Below, piece by piece: positions 27,991 to 37,200 of a stretch of DNA of 64,000 nucleotides. The stretch's first letter is position 1; the number at the start of each line of letters is the position of its first letter. Under the pieces are notes generated by a model, which saw only the letters and a program-made list of their open reading frames with translations, did no database searches and had not been told where the DNA came from. The DNA is from Limihaloglobus sulfuriphilus (GTDB lineage Bacteria > Planctomycetota > Phycisphaerae > Sedimentisphaerales > Sedimentisphaeraceae), in the NCBI RefSeq assembly GCF_001999965.1, contig NZ_CP019646.1:3757125-3821124 (forward strand). The letters are read 5' to 3'. The position numbers and the translations under genes were made by a program.

Positions 27991-30900
27991 ATGTGTAAAG
28001 GTTTAAAAATCGCAGCGACAACATCTTTTCTGTTTTTATTTGCAATATCATCAGCCGCGTATGGGGTTCACTATCAGGCCGTATGGACGGGGGCAAACGG
28101 CAGCGGGTTGTGGTCAGATGCCGGCAACTGGGACATCGCAGCGGTGCCTGTTAACGGTACAAATACATTTGATGTTGTAATTCCAGGCGGGTTCAATATT
28201 TACTTTGATATTGACGGTTCCGTCGATATTACCGACCTGGAAATCGCGGCAGGCAGCGCGCTTCATATCAACCCGGGTCACAGCCTGACGGTTCTTGACG
28301 ATTCTCTGATAACAGGCACTCTTGCCGCCGATGGCGTGAGTACCGTTTTTATCAGCGAAACCAACGGCGCGGCACTTGGTGACGGCGGTGTTATCAAGGC
28401 AACCGGCGGCGCGTTTGCCAAATCCCAGGCATCATCCTACTCATCTAAAACTATAAACGAGCACAGAACTCTCTTTTCGGCTGACGGGGTGGATACCAGA
28501 ATTGACCTTTCAGGTCTGCAAACCCTTGACTGCGCGTTTACCACCGGCTACCGCACACACACAATCGAAGCCATAAACTCCGGATACATAGATTTTTCCA
28601 GTGTTGGAGCAATAATCGGCCCGACAAACTGGTCTTCATTGCTCAACTTCCAGATCAATAGCAGCGGATACATAAATCTTAGCAATCTTACGGATATCCT
28701 CGGCGGCTATGTCCGATTTGACATCGATGTTCCCGGATACATGCTCGCATCCCTGCTCTCTGCAAAGACAACCGTTTTCGATATTAGTGAATCGTCCGGG
28801 CTGTACGTGCCAAACCTTAACACGATGAACGGCTGTTCTGTTTATATCGCTGATAACACAGAGTTTAACGCTCCAAAACTTACGTCTTTTATCGGCAGTG
28901 CAGTATCCTTGACCCCGCTCAAAACATTCACCACCGCCGCAATGACAAACACCGACGGCTCGAGGTTTATCCTGACAGAAGGGGCTCAATTCGGCACTGC
29001 CTGGGGTGATATAATCGCCACGGGCTACTCCGCAACAGAACTGAACAACAACTATACGTTATTCTCCGCCTCCGGCACGGGAACAATACTTGACCTGTCA
29101 TCTTATGAAGTCTTAAACGATGATTTTACAGCAGGTTACAGGACACATACAGTTCAGGTTTTCGATAACGGATTCATAGACCTCTCATCTGTAAGCACAT
29201 TATTTGGTGTCAGTGACTGGTCTTCGCTGACGAAATTCACTCTCAACTCCGGCGGCAATATTGATCTGTCTGCCCTGACAGAAATCCCCTCCGGCTACGT
29301 GCATTTTGATGTAAATATCCCATCCTATACTCTGCCGCTGCTTGCTTCGGCGACAACCACAAAGTTCGATGCTTCTGCGGTAAGCACAATAGAACTGCCT
29401 GCACTTACAGCACTTGCATCATCTACTCTGCAAATAGAAGACGGCGGCAAGATCAACGCCCCCAATCTTACAAGTGTTCCCGGCTGCGTTATAAGCCTCA
29501 CCCCGCTGCGTACGCTGGTAACCGGGCCTTTGAATCACCTGGATAACGCTCAGATTCATATCAGCGAGGGTGCCGAGTTCGGCAGTTTCTACGGTAATGT
29601 AACTGCTACCGGATATTCTGCAACCGGACTCAACAACAACTACACCGTTTTCTCTGTCGCAGGCACAGGGAGTGTGCTGGATTTGAGCTCGTTGACAGCC
29701 ATAAATGACAGATTTACCGCCGGATACAGAACACACACATACCAGGCATCAGATGGCGGGCTGCTCGACCTCTCCGCGGTAGAATTCATCGCCGCGGCAG
29801 ATTCCTGGAGCTCAAGCACGCTGTTTAACATTCAGAGCGGCGGAGATATAGACCTGGGATCGCTGGTGCAAATACCCTCCGGCTATGCCCGTTTTAATGT
29901 TGACATTCCCTCATACACGCTGCCACTGCTGGAATACGCGGCTAATGTTACTTTTGATGCCTCGGCAGTTTCAACAATTGAGCTGCCGGCGCTGGCCGCA
30001 GGTTCGGGCAGCGTATTTACAATCGAAGACGGTGGAACGATAAATGCACCTCAGCTCGTCAGCCTTACCTATGGAAATATAAATTTAAGCCCGCTAAAGA
30101 CGCTTGTTACCGGTTCAATCACAAATATCGACAACACAGTGATTTCTATAAATGACGGTGCGCAGTTTGGGACCGCTTACGGCAATATTTCCGCACCATC
30201 GTACACCGCGACAGGACTCAATAATAATTATACGGTTATGAGTGTTGCCGGCAGCGGATCTGTGCTCGACCTCTCGAGCGTTGAATCTATAAATGACGCC
30301 TTCACCTCTGGATACAGAAGCCATACATACTCTGCAAGCGACGGCGCGGTGCTTGACCTTTCGGCAGCGGTATCCTTTGCCGGTGCCTCACCGTCATCAT
30401 CAAGGTCGCATATAAATTCCGCCAGCGGAGCTGAAATAATATTTGGAAACGGTTTTACTGTTAATAACTATACAACTCTGACAGCCACTGCCGCTTCAAT
30501 GACAGTCGGCGGCTTTCTCAACATAAACTCTCCAGCGGCTGTACATCTGCTTGAAGGTGCGGTGTTAAAACTTGGCGGAGACTTTATTTACAATACAACC
30601 GACGAAAATGCGGTAAATTTCGATGCGGGCGTACTTGAGATGGCGGGTGCGGGCACACTAAAACTCGAGGTCGGCGGCGAAGACCTCGGAATCGGCGGCG
30701 CAACGGCGGGGAATTTCGGGATCGCGCAGCTGCAGGTCGGCAGCTATTCACAGCCGGCAACGGTTATGCTCGTTGATCTGATCGATAACGGCAACCGCTC
30801 AGGCGGACAGGAAGCACTATACCTCTACGGCAGCGGCGGCCTTAGCGGGCTTAGAATCCGCCCGGGTTCAAAGCTGATTATCGGCGATGTTAATCTGTAT

Positions 30901-31095
30901 GTGAATACCGGCGATGAGCTGATTCATATAAACAGCCTCTTTACGCCCGGCCGGAAATGGATCGCCTATGACGAGGGTGCTATTACACTTACAGAATACG
31001 AATGCTCCCTGCTGGCCGATATTACAGGTGACTGTGTGGTCAACCTCGACGATTTCTCGCTGATGGCGGGCGAGTGGCTCCAGTCCGTTAAGTAG
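27991..31095 (+). CDS. Large secreted repetitive protein with dockerin-like C-terminal repeat
   Basis: 1034 residues. A signal peptide (1-25) is followed by WTGANGSGLWSDAGNW, the autotransporter-like/PEP-associated opening common in planctomycete surface proteins. Four tandem repeats of about 196 residues follow, marked by FTxGYRxHT at roughly 180, 378, 573 and 769 and by LDLSS/ELPAL blocks; the pattern suggests a beta-helix. The C-terminus (LLADITGDCVVNLDDFSLMAGEW) is one dockerin-type Ca-binding repeat with a WL end. Function unknown; probably an extracellular adhesin or scaffold-bound protein. GGAGG lies about nine bases before the ATG. No terminator; a palindromic repeat array begins right after the stop. 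Confidence 0.85.
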   Translation: MCKGLKIAATTSFLFLFAISSAAYGVHYQAVWTGANGSGLWSDAGNWDIAAVPVNGTNTFDVVIPGGFNIYFDIDGSVDITDLEIAAGSALHINPGHSLTVLDDSLITGTLAADGVSTVFISETNGAALGDGGVIKATGGAFAKSQASSYSSKTINEHRTLFSADGVDTRIDLSGLQTLDCAFTTGYRTHTIEAINSGYIDFSSVGAIIGPTNWSSLLNFQINSSGYINLSNLTDILGGYVRFDIDVPGYMLASLLSAKTTVFDISESSGLYVPNLNTMNGCSVYIADNTEFNAPKLTSFIGSAVSLTPLKTFTTAAMTNTDGSRFILTEGAQFGTAWGDIIATGYSATELNNNYTLFSASGTGTILDLSSYEVLNDDFTAGYRTHTVQVFDNGFIDLSSVSTLFGVSDWSSLTKFTLNSGGNIDLSALTEIPSGYVHFDVNIPSYTLPLLASATTTKFDASAVSTIELPALTALASSTLQIEDGGKINAPNLTSVPGCVISLTPLRTLVTGPLNHLDNAQIHISEGAEFGSFYGNVTATGYSATGLNNNYTVFSVAGTGSVLDLSSLTAINDRFTAGYRTHTYQASDGGLLDLSAVEFIAAADSWSSSTLFNIQSGGDIDLGSLVQIPSGYARFNVDIPSYTLPLLEYAANVTFDASAVSTIELPALAAGSGSVFTIEDGGTINAPQLVSLTYGNINLSPLKTLVTGSITNIDNTVISINDGAQFGTAYGNISAPSYTATGLNNNYTVMSVAGSGSVLDLSSVESINDAFTSGYRSHTYSASDGAVLDLSAAVSFAGASPSSSRSHINSASGAEIIFGNGFTVNNYTTLTATAASMTVGGFLNINSPAAVHLLEGAVLKLGGDFIYNTTDENAVNFDAGVLEMAGAGTLKLEVGGEDLGIGGATAGNFGIAQLQVGSYSQPATVMLVDLIDNGNRSGGQEALYLYGSGGLSGLRIRPGSKLIIGDVNLYVNTGDELIHINSLFTPGRKWIAYDEGAITLTEYECSLLADITGDCVVNLDDFSLMAGEWLQSVK

Positions 31096-31096
31096 C

Positions 31097-31304
31097 TAAA
31101 CCGTCCTGGTTGACGTTTAAAAATGACAAGCGGGGGGCGATTGTTAAGTAGGTCAACCGTCCTCGGTTGACATTAAAAACCGACACTACGGAGATGCGTG
31201 TTCTACTTACGATTGACATTTGAAACTGTCATGATAGGATATGTGTTGAGCAGCTTAACCGTCCTGGTTGACGTTTAAAAATGACAAGCGGGGACGCTTG
31301 TCCT
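31097..31304. repeat. Degenerate array of ~50-bp palindromic repeats (left part)
   Basis: Four units at about 31097, 31152, 31206 and 31255 share AACCGTCCTGGTTGAC, then TTTAAAAATGACAAGCGGGGA. The best unit carries a palindrome, GACAAGC/GCTTGTC (31283-31302). A fifth unit lies on the other side of the insertion sequence at 32918-32960 (ATGGTTGACGTTTGAAAATG...), so the array was interrupted by it. Confidence 0.75.
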
Positions 31305-31318
31305 GATATGGAACGACC

Positions 31319-31637
31319 TTTGTCAATAGTTTTAATGAGATTATATTTACTTTTTTTTTAAATTTTACATATCTTATTTTAATGACGCATGATAGCGTGG
31401 GATTCTTCGACGTTGATTCAGTCTGATATACGTGGATTAGCTTTTGGCCAGAGCCGACATTGAAATACTCCGTCGCAAACCTTGCTTTCTACGGGCATGA
31501 GTCAGACTTACCGATAAGGCATATCTGTCATATAGGACAATCGCAAGTGGTTTTTTCGTACCCACGCCACCATTTGTCATGTTTTTCTGTATTAAATTTT
31601 AAATGTTTTTTTCCCAGGGTGATAAAAAGTATATGAA
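31319..31637 (-). ncRNA. Probable bridge/seek RNA region of the IS
   Basis: About 320 non-coding bases lie between the transposase stop and the inverted repeat on the downstream side, against about 140 on the upstream side. In IS1111-group elements this downstream part encodes the guide RNA. On the transposase strand it contains TTGTCCTATATG (complement of 31529-31540); its TTGTCCT equals the seven bases of the target flank 31298-31304, including the CT core, as a target guide would. The exact RNA ends are not known. Confidence 0.5.
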
Positions 31638-32765
31638 CTAAACTTTCTGCGGCTGAGCCTGTTTTCTTGCGTAATACTGGGTTGCTGTGAACCATATGAA
31701 CCCGGCCAGCTCTCTGGCAACTGCGATGTTGGCCTTTACCAGAATCTTGCCCCTGGCCCGAAGGTACCTGTGCCGGTAACTCAAACGCTGCCCGGCCCTG
31801 TCAGCTATTTCTATTCCCCATTGCGGCCGGCTCTCTCTACGTTTTTTAAGGGCCTTAGATGGAACATATCGATGCCGGTAGTGGTGGGCAGTTTCATTGA
31901 GCAGCCGCCTTACCCGCTTATTGCCGGCCTTGGTTATCGGGCCTTTTTTTTCTGATTCTCCACTGGAGTCCTCTTTAGGGGTTAAACCGAGGTATGACAT
32001 AAAAGCCGGGGCTGATTCAAAACGGGCAAAATCAAAAATTTCCACCAGAATGGATATTGCCGTGATGGTCTTGATGCCGTGAAAACAACTCAAAATACCT
32101 ACCATTTCGCGGTAGTCATCCGTTTCTGCCAGCGCCTCAACACGCCGATCACACCTGTCGAGCCTTTCACAACAGTTTATGTACTGGGCGAAATATGCCT
32201 CAAAGACTTCATTCAGGGCGGGCTCTTCGAAGTTTATACCACGCAGCCAGGTTATATGCTTATCTGTCCAGTGATTGCCCTGATGGTAAATATAGCTATG
32301 ACGATTGAGAAACTTGAGTATGTGATGTTGTGCTCTCTGGACATCCTTTCGGGCTGTCTCACGAAGACGCACCAGCTCTCTATCTGCCTCCTGTTTCTCA
32401 TTGGGAGCGTGAACCTCGGTCAACAGGCCCGCACTGTAGTACTCCTGAAGCTTCTTTGCGTCCCTGCGGTCTGTTTTTATACGAACTCCGGGTTTTACCG
32501 GTACCAGAGATGGGGCGATTACCGCACATTTAAAGCCCAGAGCCTCAATCCTGCGCTTGAGAGAAAAGCCGCAAACGCCGGCTTCATAGCAGAATTCAAC
32601 CGGCCCAGGTGCCTGACGGGCTATCTTTTTTACTGCCCGTTTAATATCAGAGGGCGTATTTTTGATTGTAAATTCAACAACATTATCCCGATCAGGGTAT
32701 TTTATGGCAGCTTTATGTTGTTTTTTGTGTGTATCCATTCCTACATATGTTATAATATTGTTCAT
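31638..32765 (-). CDS. IS110/IS1111-type transposase (DEDD RuvC-like plus transposase_20 domain)
   Basis: 375 residues from MNNIITYVGMDTHKKQH. The N-terminal DEDD domain shows YVGMDTHKK (first Asp), EFCYEAGVCGFSLKRRI (Glu) and KTDRRDAKKLQEYY (D-x-x-D end). The C-terminal domain has IKTITAISILVEI, FMSYLGLTPKEDSSGESEKKGPITKAGNKRVRRLL in parts, with the conserved serine region (SSGE). These enzymes recombine DNA as a dimer guided by a non-coding RNA. A frame 14 codons longer exists; the chosen ATG matches the family start. The gene appears intact. Confidence 0.93.
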   Translation of the reverse strand: MNNIITYVGMDTHKKQHKAAIKYPDRDNVVEFTIKNTPSDIKRAVKKIARQAPGPVEFCYEAGVCGFSLKRRIEALGFKCAVIAPSLVPVKPGVRIKTDRRDAKKLQEYYSAGLLTEVHAPNEKQEADRELVRLRETARKDVQRAQHHILKFLNRHSYIYHQGNHWTDKHITWLRGINFEEPALNEVFEAYFAQYINCCERLDRCDRRVEALAETDDYREMVGILSCFHGIKTITAISILVEIFDFARFESAPAFMSYLGLTPKEDSSGESEKKGPITKAGNKRVRRLLNETAHHYRHRYVPSKALKKRRESRPQWGIEIADRAGQRLSYRHRYLRARGKILVKANIAVARELAGFIWFTATQYYARKQAQPQKV

Positions 32766-33000
32766 AACGACCGGTACCTTTCGTATTGTATGCGGCTCTG
32801 TTGCCACAGTGTAATAACCCGCGATTGGCAGGTGCTACGTACACCTTATCGCATAAACCGTAATTATCCGGCTTATGACGAGATTTGCAACCGTTGGGGC
32901 CGGTCGTTCCATATTTTCTACTTATGGTTGACGTTTGAAAATGACAATACGGGGATGCGTGTTCTGCTTGGGCAGGTATCAGGATTTTACATTTCATATA

Positions 33001-33039
33001 GTCAAAGAAAAAGCCGCCAATCATTGCGATTGGCGGCTT
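33001..33039 (-). terminator. Leftward terminator without an obvious gene
   Basis: AAGCCGCCAATC (33011-33022) pairs perfectly with 33028-33039; on the minus strand the stem is followed by TTTTTCTTTGAC. Rho-independent in form. No leftward gene was found within 1.2 kb upstream, so it may end an unrecognised RNA or be the remnant of a lost gene. Confidence 0.6.
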
Positions 33040-33124
33040 AGCGTATGATTACAGTGGGAACTCTATTGAGGGCCTCGACATTTACGAAAAACCTGAAACA
33101 AATCTGCTACTAATATGTCGGAAA

Positions 33125-33163
33125 GGGTTGGGAAATTGGGAAATTGGGAAATAGGGAAAATAG
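33125..33163 (+). other. G-quadruplex-type tract
   Basis: Six GGG runs separated by 2-6 A/T bases (GGGTTGGGAAATTGGG and onward to AAAATAGGG). Four or more such runs with short loops fit the intramolecular G4 pattern on the plus strand. Confidence 0.6.
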
Positions 33164-33434
33164 GGAGGTGTTTTCCAACATACTTTCGAGCTGCATCAGG
33201 GTTTGTATTCCACTAACTTTCTCCTTTCGAGAATGTCCATCATGCATCTCTTTCTCACCGAATCAACGCCTATAATTTCTTTCTCTTTCGTTTAAAGTAA
33301 TGTAACCATCAAAGACGGTTATCGCTTCGCCTCTGGACACGGGAAATGCCCAAAAACAGAAGATGAAACACTGGAACCATGAAAGGCTGTCTTCTCAGCA
33401 CCTGAAAAAAACCACTTTTCGAAAAAAAGACTTG

Positions 33435-33466
33435 GTTTCTATCCGGGTTTGATCCCGGATAGAAAC
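33435..33466. repeat. 13-bp perfect palindrome
   Basis: GTTTCTATCCGGG and CCCGGATAGAAAC around TTTGAT. Could be an operator, a small terminator or the end of a lost element; it lies about 780 bases before the giant gene. Confidence 0.6.
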
Positions 33467-34248
33467 ACTAACTTTCTTTCTACTTTCAGGTAATTCACGG
33501 GCCAGCGTAAATTCATATTGTTAATTGCGCAGCATAAACGATTTTATGCCGCAATGAAATTATCAGGCTGTTAATTATACATTAACTTGTAAAAGATCCA
33601 CCATGGAAAACTCAGCCTTATGTAAACAACCCTGCGGGAAGCCGCAGATTGCAACAAAATACAGACTGACTCTTCACATGTCAATTTATCAACTTCGGAT
33701 CTAATACTTCAAAACTTCGTGAAGAACATCTCTTTCTGTGATGCTCTCCCTTTTTCCAAGTATCACTATATTGCATGTTTAAAGGCAATTCAAGAAGAAA
33801 ATTTAAAAATTTTAAGCAAAACCGTTTTGATTTTCTTAAAGTCTTTTCTGTAAAGCCTTTACATTTGTAAAATATTTATCTCTATCTTGTGGCCGGCCGC
33901 GGACTCTGCAGGCTTGAATCTTCACCTCGCCGCGTACGCAATACAAATTAAGATTATTCAGTTAGATACCATCAATTCTTCCCGCCGTATCCTGTGCCGA
34001 AAAAAAATGGCTGGTATTGAAACCTGAGTGATATTTCTATTGCCAACTGCCCGCGGACTGCTATAATATTTTTTTTCTGCAGCGATATTTAAAATCAAAC
34101 TGTGCAAACCGCTACAAATTGTTCAGATTGCTATCGGTATGATCAAATATGCATGACATTCAGGAATGAAAATGGAATCAGTTAATTGTAAATACTGACA
34201 AAAAAGATAATTCCAAAAGCAGTTTTAACTGCCTCAAAGGATACCGCA

Positions 34249-37200
34249 ATGATTACTAAAAGCAACATGAGCAATTTCTCTTTCCGCTGGAAAAACTGGA
34301 AGGACGGCAGGGCGGCCTCTGGCTGGGACCCCAACGAGCTGCCTTTGCGTGCTGAGCTGTTCACCTCTGAGCAGTTAACCCTTCATGCCAAAACCATTGC
34401 CGAAACTCATGATGTGGCTGTCAGCCGCGGGCCTAACAATCTTCTGGCACGGCTTGATCAGAACGAGGAAACACTGAGGGATTTCAATCTCTCTTCTCTC
34501 GAATTAACCCCCGAGAAACACATCACACCTGCTGCCGAATGGCTTCTTGACAACTTTTATCTCATCGAAGAGCAGATCCAGATGGCCAGGCGCCACCTGC
34601 CGCGAGGCTACAACCGTGGATTGCCGCGTCTTACTAAGGGACATTCCGAGGGCCTGCCGCGGGTTTACGACATCGTACTGGAATTTATTTCACATGTCGA
34701 TGCCCAGATTGACGCTGAAACACTCGAGTCATTTATAGCCGCTTACCAGGAAATCGCACCACTTAAACTCGGCGAGTTGTGGGCCATTCCTATTATGCTG
34801 CGTCTGGGGCTTATCGAGAATCTTAAGCGAATAACAAACCGGTTAATGATAGCAAGAAAAGATAGTGAGCTTGCCAACATGTGGGTTGACCGTCTTCAGA
34901 ATATGGAGCAGAAGAACCCGTCACATTTTGTTGTGGTGGTAGCAGATATGGCAAAAACCGATATCCCGCTCTCCAGCTCGTTCGTTGCCGAGTTCTGCAA
35001 GCGTCTCTCGCGGCACAGCCCGACCATGCTGCTCGCCCGTAACTGGCTTGAGCAGCGTCTCGGCGAACAGGGCTTATCTATTGAACAGCTTATACACCTT
35101 GATACCCAGAATCAGGCTGCTGACCAGGTTTCCGTCAGTCACAGTATCGCAAGTTTCCGTGCCCTGATTTCGATGGACTGGAAGCAGTTTGTTGAGGATT
35201 TGAGCAAAACAGAGCAGATTCTGCGGACAGATCCGGCAAATATTTACCATAAGATGGATTTTTCCACTCGTGACCGTTATCGCCATTCGGTTGAATTCTT
35301 CGCGAATCACACCCGTTTTTCGGAAATAGAGGTATCCCGGGCGGCTGTTAAACTCGCTGCACACAATGCCGAGCGAAAAGGCCCCGATGACCGGACCGCA
35401 CATGTAGGTTATTATCTCATAGATAAAGGCCAGGCACTTCTTGGGCATAAGTTAAAACTGCGGTGGCCGCTTAGAACTCTTGTTCAGCGAACGATTAAAC
35501 GCTTCCCCCTTACGTATTATGCCGGCGGGATTGGTCTGCTTACACTTCTGGGTTCAATCTGGTTTGCCCGGCAGGCGCAGGAGCTGGGAGTGCACCAGTG
35601 GGAGCTTGTTTTCTTCACGCTTACCTTTGTTCTTTGTGTAAGCCAGTTGGCGGTTTCCACAATAAACTGGCTCTCAACGATCATTCTGGAGCCGGCTACA
35701 CTGCCGCGGCTTGACTATAAATCCGGTATCGAAGCGGACTGCCGCACAATGGTTGTCGTTCCGACGATGCTCACCAGTGCAGACGGTATTGATAAGCTGC
35801 TTGAAAACATGGAAATACATTACCTGGCTAACAGGGACGATAACCTTCATTTCGCGCTGCTGACAGACTTAAAAGACGCCCCAGAGGAAGTCATGCCCGA
35901 TGACCAGTACCTGATCCAAATGGCAGAAGACGGGGTAAATACGCTCAACCGGAAATACCCCTGCAAAACAAAGAATCGTTTTTTCCTTTTTCATCGTCCC
36001 AGGCGGTGGAACCCCGGAGAAGGCGTATGGATGGGGTATGAACGTAAGCGGGGAAAACTTGAGGATTTAAACAATCTGCTTCGAGGCGGCCGCACAGATG
36101 GCTTCTCCGTTATAGCCGGCAATATTGATACCTTGCCAAAGATTAAATATGTCATCACCCTCGACACCGACACACAACTGCCGCGTGATGCCGCCAGGCT
36201 GTTGGTGGGCACAATGGCGCACCCATTGAACCTTCCGAGGTTCGACAGTGAAAAAGGCATCGTTACAGAGGGCTATGGAATCATGCAGCCGCGAGTTGGC
36301 GTCAGCCTGCCCACTGCCAGAACTTCCTGGTTCGTTCGGCTTAATGCCGTCGATGTAGGGATTGACCCGTACACGCTTGCGGTCTCTGATGTGTATCAGG
36401 ATGTTTTTAATGACGCATCGTTTATTGGTAAAGGTATTTACGATGTGGACGCTTTTCAGCGGGCAATGGCAGGGCGTTTTCCGGAAAACATCATACTCAG
36501 CCATGACCTGCTCGAATCGTGCCACGCAAGGTGCGCTCTGGTTACAGATGTAGAGTTGTACGAAGAATTTCCGTCCCGTTTTAATGTAGATGCCGGACGA
36601 AGGCACAGGTGGATCCGGGGCGACTGGCAGATTGCCCGTTGGCTGCTGCCAAAAGTCAAGGGGGGAGGTTCTCAGAAAATTAAGAATCCTCTCTCAGGAT
36701 TGTCTCAATGGAAAATTTTCGATAATCTTCGCCGAAGTCTTGTTCCTGTCGCATTTATGATATTGATGCTGGGACACTGGCTGATCATACCCGAAGTCAG
36801 CGGGCTGGGGCCTTTGCTGGTGATAGGTATAATCATCCTTCCCGGTTTATTGTCGGCTCTTGCGGATTTCTTGCGAAAACCCAAAGAACTGCCATGGACA
36901 ATTCATGTGAGAACGGTTGCCGGTTCTTTTGTCCGCCAGTTATGCCAGGTCATTTTGATTTTGGTATTTTTGCCCTATGAGGCTCTGCTCAGCCTCGATG
37001 CAATCATAAGAACAATTTTTCGATTAACGGTAACGCACAAGAACCTTCTCCAATGGCAGGTATCCAGCGAATTAGAACGCAAGGATTCGCTGAGCTTAAG
37101 AGGCTTCTACGTAAGAATGTGGATTGAGCCGGTTATTGCTGCTGCTATGGGGTTGTTCCTGACCTTTATACAGCCGTCCTGGCTTTATACGGCTCTTCCG

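Larger units (their letters stand above)
31305..32919 (-). mobile_element. IS110 family insertion sequence, IS1111-like group
   Basis: The transposase gene is flanked by a perfect 13-bp subterminal inverted repeat, ATATGGAACGACC at 31306-31318 and GGTCGTTCCATAT at 32902-32914. One spare base on the left and three (TTT) on the right separate the repeats from the dinucleotide CT found at both edges (31303-31304 and 32918-32919). Removing 31305-32919 restores a repeat unit (GCTTGTCCT joined to ACTTATGGTTGAC) that resembles the intact neighbour GTGTTCTACTTACGATTGAC. Subterminal inverted repeats and the long non-coding part downstream of the transposase are features of the IS1111 group. Size about 1.6 kb. 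Confidence 0.85.
32961..34248. other. Gene-free region of about 1.3 kb
   Basis: No convincing protein-coding gene on either strand. It holds a leftward terminator-like hairpin (33001-33039), a six-tract G-rich stretch (33125-33163), a 13-bp palindrome (33435-33466) and AT-rich sequence up to the giant gene. I found no known RNA family in it. Confidence 0.5.

Noticed and set aside
31097-31304. CRISPR array
   Set aside because: Units vary throughout and there are no constant repeats alternating with unique spacers; no cas genes in the window.
32079-33041. Long plus-strand frame opposite the transposase
   Set aside because: It is the antisense shadow of the IS110 transposase gene, with no start signal or recognisable domain.
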